A DNA stretch of 7,583 bases from Natrinema soli (GTDB lineage: Archaea > Halobacteriota > Halobacteria > Halobacteriales > Natrialbaceae), in NCBI RefSeq assembly GCF_028618695.1, contig NZ_JAQIVI010000242.1:1-7583 (forward strand), given 5' to 3'. Of the stretch, positions 1 to 6,037 are shown in pieces. The notes below the pieces were generated by a model. That model did no database searches. It was not told the DNA's origin and worked only from the letters and a program-made list of their open reading frames with translations. Within the stretch, counting starts at the first letter, position 1. The number at the start of each line of letters is the position of its first letter. Made by a program: the position numbers and the translations under genes.

Positions 1-170
1 CCGCCGACACGACGGCCGTCGCGCTCACCGCGGTCACGTGGGCGACGCTGCTCGCCGCCGCCGCGTCGACGATCTTCCTCGGCCTCCGCGAGTACGGTTC
101 CCCGGCTCCAGCAGCAGAACCGGACGATCAGGTGTTCGACGGCGACGCGTCAGATTACTCGGCCCGATAG
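1..170 (+). CDS. C-terminal fragment of an unidentified membrane protein (5' end outside window)
   Basis: Only the last 55 codons or so are present, read in the frame beginning at base 3 and ending with TAG at 168-170. The fragment begins with a hydrophobic stretch of about 25 residues (core TAVTWATLLAAAASTIFLGL), which reads as a final transmembrane helix. A short hydrophilic tail follows, rich in Ala, Asp and Pro and ending DYSAR. The acidic tail would lie in the cytoplasm or outside the cell; the orientation cannot be told from this piece. Third codon positions are mostly G or C, as expected for a haloarchaeal gene, and the two other plus frames lack this hydrophobic-then-acidic pattern. 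The last 16 bases overlap the 3' end of the convergent methyltransferase gene. The family cannot be named from the fragment. Confidence 0.6.
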   Translation, partial: ADTTAVALTAVTWATLLAAAASTIFLGLREYGSPAPAAEPDDQVFDGDASDYSAR

Positions 171-823
171 CTGACAGCGATTCCTTCTCCCAGCGGGACG
201 ATGATCGTCTCGAAGGCCGGATCGGCACGAACCGTCTCAAGGTAGTCGATAACTCCCTGCGTGTGTTCGGTACAGTCGACGGGAGCGTCGCCCTCGGCCC
301 ACTCGAGGAGGTCCTCGAAGTCGAGGACGCTCGCCGTGATCGCGTTGTCGGCGATGACGACGCCGCCGACCGGGACCTTCGATCGGACGGCCTCGAACGC
401 GTCCGCGTACCGGTCCTTCTGGTGGTCGATCAGGACGACGTCGAAGGGGCCGTCGGAGCGATCGATCGTTTCCATCGCGTCGCCGAGCTCGTAGCGCGCG
501 ACTCCGTCGTAGCCGCCCGCAGCCAAGTACTCGCGGGCGAGCTCGAGTTCGTCCTCGTCGACCTCGGTGAGGACGATCTCGCCGTCCGCGGGAAGGGCGT
601 CGGCGAACCAGTAGGCGGAGTAGCCGTAGCCCGACCCGAACTCGAAGACTCGTTCAGCGTCGTTCAGGCGGGCGACGAACCGGAGGAACGCGCCGACCTC
701 GGGGCCGACGTGGGGGAACCCCTCGGCGGCGGCGTACTCGTCCATCTCGATCAGGGTCTCGTCGGGATCCGGGCCGACGGCGCGAACGAAGCGGGCGATC
801 TCGTCTGTGAGGATGTCGGTCAT
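155..823 (-). CDS. O-methyltransferase, catechol-O-methyltransferase-like (SAM-dependent)
   Basis: The predicted protein has 222 residues and is a class I SAM-dependent methyltransferase of the metal-dependent O-methyltransferase type. The SAM-binding motif I is VFEFGSGYGYSAYW (residues 59-72), followed by an acidic residue after beta-2 (LTEVDED, about 85-91). LIDHQKDRY (131-139) and IADNAI (157-162) match the catechol-O-methyltransferase signatures. They supply D133, D159 and N160 as the Mg2+ ligands and K136 as the likely general base. The family transfers a methyl group from SAM to a hydroxyl of a small, often catecholic, acceptor; the acceptor here is unknown. I chose the ATG at 823 rather than an upstream one at 898, because the extra 25 residues are unlike the family and a TATA-like CTATAG sits about 25 bp upstream, giving a leaderless transcript. 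The last 16 bases overlap the convergent membrane-protein gene. Confidence 0.88.
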   Translation of the reverse strand: MTDILTDEIARFVRAVGPDPDETLIEMDEYAAAEGFPHVGPEVGAFLRFVARLNDAERVFEFGSGYGYSAYWFADALPADGEIVLTEVDEDELELAREYLAAGGYDGVARYELGDAMETIDRSDGPFDVVLIDHQKDRYADAFEAVRSKVPVGGVVIADNAITASVLDFEDLLEWAEGDAPVDCTEHTQGVIDYLETVRADPAFETIIVPLGEGIAVSYRAE

Positions 824-845
824 ACGCGAGCGTACGACCGCCAGC

Positions 846-851
846 CTATAG
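846..851 (-). promoter_or_regulatory. Candidate TATA box for the O-methyltransferase gene
   Basis: CTATAG lies 23-28 bp upstream of the ATG at 823. This is the position expected for a haloarchaeal box A driving a leaderless transcript. It is a short match supported mainly by its position. Confidence 0.4.
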
Positions 852-971
852 GGTTCGGGGAGCCGGAAGCAATCGTCTTGCCCGCTCGCCGGCCCCATCC
901 GTGTTCCGCACTCGACGAAACCGCTATCGGTTCCGACTCACCGGAAACGCGAGCCACCGGCGAGGATACCC

Positions 972-977
972 TTTTTT
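972..977 (+). promoter_or_regulatory. Candidate TATA/T-rich box A for the dCTP deaminase-like gene
   Basis: A T-rich run in the context ACCCTTTTTTG lies about 28-33 bp upstream of the ATG at 1005. It is the only T-rich element in this divergent 181-bp intergenic region. Haloarchaeal promoters often carry such T-rich boxes here, with transcription starting close to the ATG. No Shine-Dalgarno sequence is evident. Confidence 0.4.
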
Positions 978-1004
978 GTTCTCGAGACCGTCTACCAACC
1001 CGAT

Positions 1005-1451
1005 ATGTCCGCCGAACACCCCCTCGCCGACTCCGTCGACAATCTGGTGTACGAGCCGGTACAGGTTCACGAACACGGGATCGACCTGACCGTCGGTGCG
1101 ATCTACGAGGTCGCTGCCCCCGGTCGCATCGACTTCGGCGGCGACGAGCTCGCGGACGCCGACCTCGAGCCGGTGCCGACCGAACAGGAGAGTCCCCACG
1201 ACGAGTACGGCTGGTGGCACCTCGAAGGGGGCCAGTACGTGATCCAGCACAACGAGTTTCTGACGGGCCTCGAGGGAGCGGCACAGCTTCAGCCGCGCAA
1301 CGAGCTGTTGGCTCGAGGCGGTTCCCATCCCTCGATGCACGTCCGAGACCACCTGCCACTGATGCCGCTGTCGGTGGCCGACGGCGGGCTCCGACTGAAG
1401 GAGAACGCGCGGGTGTCGACGCTGATGGAACTCCACAGCAGCTCTCAGTGA
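1005..1451 (+). CDS. dCTP deaminase/dUTPase-fold family protein
   Basis: The predicted protein has 148 residues. HGIDLTVGAIYEV (24-36) resembles the N-terminal strand of dCTP deaminases (consensus near SVDLRLGxxFxV). GGQYVIQHNEFL (75-86) matches the strand that precedes the nucleotide-binding core. QPRNELLARGGSHPS (97-110 and following) sits where Dcd and trimeric dUTPases have the phosphate-binding RSSLARxG loop. The family hydrolyses or deaminates dCTP/dUTP, supplying dUMP and keeping uracil out of DNA. I do not see the usual segment with the catalytic acidic residue (IDPGxxG or similar). After the loop the protein runs PLSVADGGLRLKENARVST and ends near residue 148. It is shorter than typical Dcd (about 190 residues). 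The catalytic activity is therefore unproven, and a regulatory or diverged role is possible. The ATG at 1005 begins MSAEHPLADSVDN and follows the T-rich box. The gene is divergent from the methyltransferase gene. Confidence 0.62.
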   Translation: MSAEHPLADSVDNLVYEPVQVHEHGIDLTVGAIYEVAAPGRIDFGGDELADADLEPVPTEQESPHDEYGWWHLEGGQYVIQHNEFLTGLEGAAQLQPRNELLARGGSHPSMHVRDHLPLMPLSVADGGLRLKENARVSTLMELHSSSQ

Positions 1452-1783
1452 CTCCGCAGTCGGTTTCGGTCAGCGGCCACTGATTTGGTCGCGGTTCAGT
1501 GATTCGGTGAATACGCGTATCAGTAGACGTGTGAACGGTGCAGCGGATTCTGATGGGGTTCGTGTCAGGAAGTGTCGTGCCATCGTGGCAACAGGGAATC
1601 GCCACGCACTCCCCACCCGATTCGCTCGCACGGCTTTGGACCGCGGTTCACCGGTGGTTCACTGCGGCCCAGCGCGCGCCACTGCACGCCGGGTGGCCGA
1701 TCGAGAGTGAGACGTCGTTCTCCCATACGGAGAGACCCATCCGATAGCTCGCCAGCTCTCGAAAATTCGTCGGCGAAAGCCCG
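1452..1783. other. Intergenic stretch without a supported gene (332 bp)
   Basis: This lies between the 3' end of the dCTP deaminase-like gene and the 3' end of the convergent crotonase gene. Short open frames exist in several phases (for example plus 1538-1747 and minus 1648-1740), but none has a recognisable domain or a convincing promoter. Near the left edge there is a perfect 10-bp palindrome, ATACGCGTAT, at 1511-1520. Just before it is a 12-bp near-direct repeat: CACTGATTTGGT at 1478-1489 and CAGTGATTCGGT at 1497-1508, two mismatches, 19-bp period. No clear terminator with a T-tract was seen for either flanking gene. The stretch is long for the space between two convergent haloarchaeal genes. 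Confidence 0.5.
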
Positions 1784-2584
1784 CTACCGTCCGTCGTATT
1801 CGGGCTCGCGATCCTCGAGGAAGGCGTTCACGCCTTCCGCGTGATCGTCCGTCTCGAAGACGATCCCCTGTGCGACGGCCTCGTCGGTCAGGGCCTGATC
1901 GAGCGATTTCTCGAGGCCTTCGCCGACGAGCCGATTGGCGTGACGGAGGGCGATCGGCGGGCCGGAGACGATCTTCCCGACGAACTCGTCGACCCGGACG
2001 TCGAACTCGTCGTCGGCGTAGACGTGGTTGACCAGACCGAGGTCGGCCGCGCGATCCGCGCCGAAGATGTCGCCGGTCAGGACCAGTTCCCTGGCGACGT
2101 TCTCGCCGACGATCCGCGGGAGCAAGTACGAGGTGCCGGCGTCGACGCTCAGCCCGACCTGGCGGAAGACGAAGCCGAAGGCGGCCGACTCGCTTGCGAG
2201 CTGGACGTCACAGGCGATCGCGAGGTTCGCGCCCGCGCCGACGGCGGGTCCGTCGATGGCCGCGATCGTCGGGATCGGGAAATCGACGAGGCGAGTCATC
2301 AGCTCGTTCGTCGAGCGCTCGAGTCGGCGCACCCGATCGTCCGCGGGGATGTCGTCCTCGATGGCCTCGACCATCCGCTCGATGTCGCCGCCGGCCGAGA
2401 ATGAGCCGCCGGATCCCTCGAGAACGACACAGCGGGCGTCACTGCCCTCGATTTCCTCGAGCGCTTCGGAGAGCCCGGCGCTGATCTCCGCGGAGAGGGC
2501 GTTTCGGCGGTCGGGCTGGTTGAGCGTGATCGTGGCCGCTCCGTCGTCTTCGATCTCGAGGAGGACCGCCTCGCCGAGCGCCAT
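1784..2584 (-). CDS. Enoyl-CoA hydratase/isomerase (crotonase) family protein with PaaG-like active site
   Basis: The predicted protein has 266 residues, the usual crotonase length. The two oxyanion-hole segments are present: SFSAGGDI (61-68) and AAIDGPAVGAGANLAIACD (108-126). The C-terminal trimerisation part ends DREPEYDGR. The enoyl-CoA hydratase glutamates are absent by my alignment: GGGCEL in hydratases is GAGANL here (N120), and the second Glu position is F140. Instead D148 in LSVDAGTSYLLPR falls where PaaG-type ring-epoxidised phenylacetyl-CoA isomerases carry their catalytic Asp (GLIPDxGGTxxLPR). An isomerase or other crotonase reaction is therefore more likely than simple hydration; the substrate is unknown. 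The ATG overlaps the stop of the upstream acyl-CoA synthetase (TAATG) behind a strong Shine-Dalgarno sequence, so the two genes should be co-transcribed and translationally coupled. The protein would act in the cytoplasm on CoA thioesters produced by or downstream of the ligase. Confidence 0.9.
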   Translation of the reverse strand: MALGEAVLLEIEDDGAATITLNQPDRRNALSAEISAGLSEALEEIEGSDARCVVLEGSGGSFSAGGDIERMVEAIEDDIPADDRVRRLERSTNELMTRLVDFPIPTIAAIDGPAVGAGANLAIACDVQLASESAAFGFVFRQVGLSVDAGTSYLLPRIVGENVARELVLTGDIFGADRAADLGLVNHVYADDEFDVRVDEFVGKIVSGPPIALRHANRLVGEGLEKSLDQALTDEAVAQGIVFETDDHAEGVNAFLEDREPEYDGR

Positions 2585-4221
2585 TATTCGGTCACCTCCT
2601 CCACGTCTTCCCCCTTCTCACGGAGTTTGAACTTCTGGACCTTGCCGGTCGTGGTTCGGGGCAGCTCCTGAACGAACTCGACCTCCCGGGGGTGTTTGTA
2701 CTCCGCGAGATTGGTCAGGCAGTACTCCTTGATCTCGTCTTCGGTGACGTCGCCGTCGGGCGTGCGGACGATGAAGGCCTTGATCGTCTCGCCGCGGCGC
2801 TCGTCCGGAATCCCCGCGACGGCCGCGTCGGCCACGTCAGGGTGTTCGAAGAGGAGTTCCTCGACCTCGCGCGGGTAGACGTTGTAGCCGCCGGTGACGA
2901 TCATGTGCTTCTCGCGGTCGACGACGTAGAAGAAGCCGTCCTCGTCGTGGTAGCCGATGTCGCCGGTGTGGAACCAGCGCCGGCCACCCTCCTCGGTGAA
3001 GGCCTCCTCGTTGGCCTCGGGCAAGCCATAGTAGCCCTTCATCACGTTCGGTCCGGTGATGACGATCTCACCGGTGATCTCGTTGAGATCGGCGTCCTCT
3101 TCGTCGATCGGTCCCTCTTCGACCGGGGAGACTTCTCCGAACTCATCGTCTTCGGGCGGCTCGTCGCCGCCCGAATGGTCAGCGGAACTTCGTTCCGCGC
3201 TATCGACGACCTTCGAGTCGACACCGGGGACGGTCTTGCCGATGCTGCCGACGCGGCGACCCTCGATCGGGCTGTTGAAGTGGGTGATCGGACTGGTCTC
3301 GGTCAGGCCGTATCCCTCGTAGAGCTTCGGTTCGTAGAGTTCCTCGAACCGGCGCAGGACCTCGACTGGGATGCCGGAGCCGCCGACGCCGCAGAGCCGC
3401 AGCGACGACATGTCGAACTCCTCGGCGTCGGGCTGGTTGATGACATCGTTGTACATCGCCGGCACACCGTGCATGATGGTCAGCTCCTCGTCCTCGATGA
3501 GCGAGACGGCCTCCTGTGCGTCCCACGAAGCCATCGGGTAGTAGGCACCGCCGTTGAACAGCGACGCGTTCATTACGACGGTCATCCCGTAGATGTGAAA
3601 CAGCGGGAGGACGCCGAGCGATTTGTCGTCCGGTTGAACCCCGTCGGGAATGAGCTCCGACGCCGCGTTCGCGTTCGACGCGAGGTTCTCGTGGGTGAGC
3701 TGGACGCCCTTCGGCTGACCGGTCGTCCCCGAGGTGTAGGGCTGGACCGCGTCGTCGTCGTCGGCACGGTCGGCGATTCCGGGATCGCCCGGCTCGAGGA
3801 AGTCCCCGAACGCGGTCGCGCCCTCGGCGTCGCCGCCAACGCTGACGACGTGTTCGACGCTCGTATCGTCCCGCACCTCCTCGACGAAGGGGACGAGGTC
3901 GGCCAGCGCGACGACCACCTTGGCCTCGCTGTCCTCGAGCAGATGGCCGATCTCGCGGGCCTTGTACTGCGGGTTCATCGGAACCACGACCCCGCCGGCG
4001 CGAAGCGTTCCGTGGAACGCGATCACGAACTGCGGCAGGTTGGGGAGATAAAGTGCGACGCGGTCGTCCTCGCCGATGCCGCGCTCCTCGAGCGCCTGTG
4101 CGAACGCACCCGTCTGCCCCCAGAACTCCTCGTAGCTCGTCTCGGACCCCTGAAAACCGATCGCGGTGTTGTCGCCGTGTTCCTCGACGGCATCCGCGAC
4201 GTTAGTGACAAGATTTGTCAT
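2584..4221 (-). CDS. AMP-forming acyl-CoA synthetase (long/medium-chain fatty acid-CoA ligase type)
   Basis: The predicted protein has 545 residues and all core ANL-superfamily motifs in order. These are the phosphate-binding loop YTSGTTGQPKG (162-172), YGLTETSP (304-311), the hinge region HTGDIGYHDEDGFFYVVDREKH (418-439) followed by MIVTGGYNVYPREVEELL, and PRTTTGK with the catalytic lysine K527 near the C-terminus. The enzyme makes an acyl-adenylate from ATP and a carboxylic acid and then transfers the acyl group to CoA in the cytoplasm. Chain length and substrate cannot be told from these motifs. I chose ATG 4221 (MTNLVTNVADAVEE). An in-frame upstream start at 4383 would add 54 Arg-rich residues unlike any ligase and would run through the promoter. 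Residues 341-357 are an extra, hydrophilic segment encoded by a 51-bp double hairpin (separate entry). The crotonase gene follows in the same operon. Confidence 0.93.
   Translation of the reverse strand: MTNLVTNVADAVEEHGDNTAIGFQGSETSYEEFWGQTGAFAQALEERGIGEDDRVALYLPNLPQFVIAFHGTLRAGGVVVPMNPQYKAREIGHLLEDSEAKVVVALADLVPFVEEVRDDTSVEHVVSVGGDAEGATAFGDFLEPGDPGIADRADDDDAVQPYTSGTTGQPKGVQLTHENLASNANAASELIPDGVQPDDKSLGVLPLFHIYGMTVVMNASLFNGGAYYPMASWDAQEAVSLIEDEELTIMHGVPAMYNDVINQPDAEEFDMSSLRLCGVGGSGIPVEVLRRFEELYEPKLYEGYGLTETSPITHFNSPIEGRRVGSIGKTVPGVDSKVVDSAERSSADHSGGDEPPEDDEFGEVSPVEEGPIDEEDADLNEITGEIVITGPNVMKGYYGLPEANEEAFTEEGGRRWFHTGDIGYHDEDGFFYVVDREKHMIVTGGYNVYPREVEELLFEHPDVADAAVAGIPDERRGETIKAFIVRTPDGDVTEDEIKEYCLTNLAEYKHPREVEFVQELPRTTTGKVQKFKLREKGEDVEEVTE
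2592..2599 (-). promoter_or_regulatory. Strong Shine-Dalgarno site at the ligase/crotonase gene junction
   Basis: On the minus strand GGAGGTGA ends 7 nt before the crotonase ATG at 2584 and lies within the last codons of the ligase gene. It is a full-length match to the 3' end of archaeal 16S rRNA. With the TAATG overlap it indicates reinitiation or internal initiation on a bicistronic mRNA. It contrasts with the leaderless first genes in the window, and it fixes the start codon. Confidence 0.8.
3151..3201 (-). repeat. 51-bp in-frame double-hairpin segment inside the acyl-CoA synthetase gene
   Basis: Two perfect inverted repeats lie back to back. Arms TTCGGGCGGC (3151-3160) and GCCGCCCGAA (3166-3175) enclose a 5-nt loop. 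Arms GCGGAAC (3182-3188) and GTTCCGC (3192-3198) enclose a 3-nt loop. Together they fill exactly 17 codons, encoding SAERSSADHSGGDEPPE (residues 341-357), which falls between KVVD and DDEFGEVSPVEEG. Removing it would keep the reading frame and leave a normal-looking loop of the large domain. This resembles the known behaviour of protein-coding palindromic elements such as those of Rickettsia. That it is a mobile or repeated haloarchaeal element is inference. Confidence 0.55.
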
Positions 4222-4229
4222 AGTCCGTG

Positions 4230-4249
4230 CGATACGTTTTCGTGTATCG
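4230..4249. promoter_or_regulatory. Candidate operator: inverted repeat between box A and the ligase start
   Basis: CGATAC (4230-4235) and GTATCG (4244-4249) are a perfect 6-bp inverted repeat around TTTT-centred inner arms ACG/CGT that are offset by one base. The site lies between the T-rich box and the predicted transcription start. A bound protein there would block RNA polymerase, so a repressor site for the acyl-CoA operon is plausible. The regulator is not encoded in the window. Confidence 0.4.
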
Positions 4250-4257
4250 TAAAAAAG
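4249..4257 (-). promoter_or_regulatory. Candidate box A of the acyl-CoA synthetase/crotonase operon
   Basis: On the minus strand CTTTTTTAC lies 28-36 bp upstream of the ligase ATG at 4221, preceded by an A-rich GTAAAT that could serve as the BRE. With the usual spacing, transcription would start a few bases before the ATG, giving a leaderless or nearly leaderless mRNA. No Shine-Dalgarno sequence is seen before this ATG. Confidence 0.55.
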
Positions 4258-4351
4258 ATTTACATCGTTCGGTGACCACGCCGGTATTGCTTTCCAAGAA
4301 TAACACCGCTGACGGAATCGGTATGTGACACGAAGCGCTCGAGAGCGACGA

Positions 4352-4374
4352 CGAGTCGAACGACGGACGACTCG
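4352..4374. repeat. Inverted repeat in the DUF6159-like gene/ligase intergenic region
   Basis: CGAGTCG (4352-4358) and CGACTCG (4368-4374) are perfect 7-bp arms with a 9-nt spacer. They lie about 85-107 bp after the stop of the membrane-protein gene and well upstream of the ligase promoter. No T-tract follows on either strand, so a terminator is not supported. The repeat could be a hairpin in the 3' UTR of the membrane-protein transcript or chance in a CTCGAG-rich genome. Confidence 0.3.
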
Positions 4375-4458
4375 AGGCCGCATACGTCCGTCCTCCTCAT
4401 TTCGATACCCCGAATCAGGGATCTCCGTGTCAACATGGGGGCGAAGGAGAGCCGCCGG

Positions 4459-5283
4459 TCACTCCGAGAAGATGTCGTCCGGCGAGAGGGCCTCGAGCGG
4501 ACCGACCGGTTCGCCGGTGGTCGCATACTGGTAGAGGGCGGCGCGAACGATCATGCCGAGGACCTGCGTGACGACGATCGCGGCGACGAGGAGCAGTCCG
4601 CCGATCGTGCCCATGAGAGACGCGGCAACGCCCGTCGCAGACAGGTACGCGACGGCGAGGAGGCAGACACCGACGAGCACGACCGGGAGTAGCGCCAGCC
4701 CGATGCCGAATGTCACGGTCACGCTCTCGCCCCACGTTCGAGCGAAGGTGTCCCCGCTCCGTCGCAGATCCGACCGGAGTGTATCGGTCCGGTCAGTGAC
4801 GATCACCGGGACGACGAAAAACGTCAGAAGCCCCCACGTCAGGTCGAGGATCGACCGGGTGAGCGCCCCGACACCGGGAACGTTGTCGCTCAGGATGGAG
4901 AGGAGGGTACCGACGGTCGCGGACAGCAGCCCCCACTTCGCGATTCGACCGCGGACCGTCCACGCGGCGGCCAACCCGTCGCGGACGGTCGGCTCCTCTC
5001 CGGCGAACTGTCGGGTCGCACAGTGGACCACCGCGGCGTTGAAGAAGATGCCGACGCTCGAGGAGACGGCGAGGCCGGCGAAGATAACGCCGTACTTGAC
5101 GAGCTGGTTCGTGAACACCGCATCGACGAGTCCGTAATGGAGTACCGCGACGCCGCCGACTGCATACGCACTTCCGACGACCACGAGACTCAAAAGCGGA
5201 AGGACCGCGAGTCGGGGTCGGTCTCGAAACACGTCGAGGCTGGCGTCGATGACAGCCAGCCCGCGTCGAAATCCGTCGAACAT
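4459..5283 (-). CDS. DUF6159-like integral membrane protein, function unknown
   Basis: The predicted protein has 274 residues. A short amphipathic N-terminus (MFDGFRRGLAVIDASLDVFRDRPRL) is followed by about six hydrophobic helices near residues 25-48, 62-88, 115-131, 143-163, 187-213 and 218-243. A polar tail ends SPDDIFSE. The pattern RQFAGEEPTVRDGLAAAW (91-108) followed by GRIAKWGLLSATVGTLL, and FFVVPVIV later, match my recollection of the archaeal/bacterial DUF6159 family, whose function is not known. I chose ATG 5283 because TATATA lies 23-28 bp upstream and because 64 further residues in the open frame are unlike a membrane protein start. The gene is divergent from the universal stress protein gene; this could mean shared regulation but does not give a function. 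Confidence 0.8.
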   Translation of the reverse strand: MFDGFRRGLAVIDASLDVFRDRPRLAVLPLLSLVVVGSAYAVGGVAVLHYGLVDAVFTNQLVKYGVIFAGLAVSSSVGIFFNAAVVHCATRQFAGEEPTVRDGLAAAWTVRGRIAKWGLLSATVGTLLSILSDNVPGVGALTRSILDLTWGLLTFFVVPVIVTDRTDTLRSDLRRSGDTFARTWGESVTVTFGIGLALLPVVLVGVCLLAVAYLSATGVAASLMGTIGGLLLVAAIVVTQVLGMIVRAALYQYATTGEPVGPLEALSPDDIFSE

Positions 5284-5304
5284 ATTTCCGACTACTCTGC
5301 ACGA

Positions 5305-5312
5305 ATATATAA
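5305..5312 (-). promoter_or_regulatory. TATA box of the DUF6159-like gene
   Basis: TTATATAT on the minus strand lies 22-29 bp upstream of the ATG at 5283. It is a strong archaeal TATA match at the distance for a leaderless transcript, and it supports the chosen start. Confidence 0.6.
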
Positions 5313-5336
5313 TCGTGTCGGTGTGTTGACTCTCCA

Positions 5337-5362
5337 TCGTCACGAGAACGCTACTGTGACGA
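5337..5362. promoter_or_regulatory. Inverted repeat between divergent promoters (candidate shared operator)
   Basis: TCGTCAC (5337-5343) and GTGACGA (5356-5362) are perfect 7-bp arms with a 12-nt spacer. The site lies between the TATA box of the membrane-protein gene and the candidate box A of the stress-protein gene, about 20-25 bp from each. A dimeric regulator bound here could touch both promoters. Only the symmetry and position support this. Confidence 0.35.
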
Positions 5363-5380
5363 ACGGAGACGGACTCGAGG

Positions 5381-5388
5381 GTATTTAC
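5381..5388 (+). promoter_or_regulatory. Candidate box A for the universal stress protein gene
   Basis: GTATTTAC lies about 29-36 bp upstream of the ATG at 5417. It is a moderate match to the archaeal TATA element and predicts a very short leader. Confidence 0.4.
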
Positions 5389-5416
5389 GGCCGCGTTGCC
5401 TAGCCTCGCGGTATCA

Positions 5417-6037
5417 ATGTACCAGGACATCCTCGTTCCGACGGACGGGAGCGACGGAACCCGTCGATCGCTCACGCACGGACTGGCAATCGCGGAGCGG
5501 TTCGACGCGACGATTCACGCGCTGTCAGTCGTCCCCGAGGGGCCGCTGGGGACGCTTCAGACCGACGAAGCGATCCCCGCCGCGGAGCGGGCGGTCGAGC
5601 GGATCGAAGCCGAAGCGACGCGGGAGGGCGTCGACATCGTGACGGCGGTCGAACGGGGTGTCCCTCACGAGGAGATCCTCGCGTACGCCGACGATCACGG
5701 TATCGACATGATCGTCATGGGAACGCAGGGGCGAACCGGACTCGACCGGGTGCTCGTCGGCAGCGTCACCGAACGGATCGTCCGAATGGCTGACGTCCCG
5801 GTCGTCACCGTCCGCCTGAACGACGAGATACGGATCGAAGACGCCGACGAAGCCGCACGGATCGCCCGAAAAACGGCCGAACAGGAGGGGTACGACGGGG
5901 TCAGCGTCTCGGAAGATCCACACCGGACCAGCGCCTCCTGGATCGTGCCCCTCGAGACCGAAGCGGGACCGGTCCACGTCCACGTCGACGCCGTGACGAG
6001 CGAGTCCCGGGTCGCCGAGGGAACCGACACCGAGTAG
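5417..6037 (+). CDS. Universal stress protein (UspA family) with haloarchaeal C-terminal domain
   Basis: The predicted protein has 206 residues. Residues 1-133 form a complete UspA domain: MYQDILVPTDGS at the start, and the ATP-binding signature G-2x-G-9x-G(S/T) at GTQGRTGLDRVLVGS (102-116), ending ADVPVVTVR. Proteins with this motif usually bind ATP and act in stress responses in the cytoplasm. The remaining 70 residues or so are extra: a helix EDADEAARIARKTAEQEGYD and then SWIVPLETEAGPVHVHVDAV, which reads as a small alpha/beta module. I recall similar tails on other haloarchaeal Usp proteins; its role is unknown. I chose ATG 5417 over an in-frame TTG at 5396, because MYQDILVPTDGS is the normal family start. 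The gene is divergent from the DUF6159-like gene, and its 3' end is overlapped by the antisense small gene. Confidence 0.92.
   Translation: MYQDILVPTDGSDGTRRSLTHGLAIAERFDATIHALSVVPEGPLGTLQTDEAIPAAERAVERIEAEATREGVDIVTAVERGVPHEEILAYADDHGIDMIVMGTQGRTGLDRVLVGSVTERIVRMADVPVVTVRLNDEIRIEDADEAARIARKTAEQEGYDGVSVSEDPHRTSASWIVPLETEAGPVHVHVDAVTSESRVAEGTDTE

Noticed and set aside
38..1483. Long plus-strand open frame of 481 codons across the methyltransferase and the dCTP deaminase-like gene
   Set aside because: It is antisense or out of frame to two well-supported genes, is Arg- and Val-rich without any domain, and is a typical shadow frame in G+C-rich DNA.
1648..1740. Minus-strand 30-codon open frame (MGLSVWENDVSLSIGHPACS...) with G/C-rich third positions
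   Set aside because: The codon bias is suggestive, but there is no promoter, Shine-Dalgarno site or recognisable family, and 30 codons are too few to judge.
3582..3839. Other minus-strand frames inside the ligase gene that are rich in Arg and Ser
   Set aside because: They are out-of-frame readings of the ligase, typical of haloarchaeal codon use, with no independent support.
2692..4275. Plus-strand open frame of 527 codons opposite the acyl-CoA synthetase
   Set aside because: It is a complete antisense shadow of a gene with all its family motifs, and its translation (Val/Asp/Leu-rich, no motifs) shows no domain.
4352..4374. 7-bp inverted repeat as a transcription terminator for the DUF6159-like gene
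   Set aside because: No T-tract follows on the minus strand, which archaeal terminators normally need, so it was listed only as a repeat.
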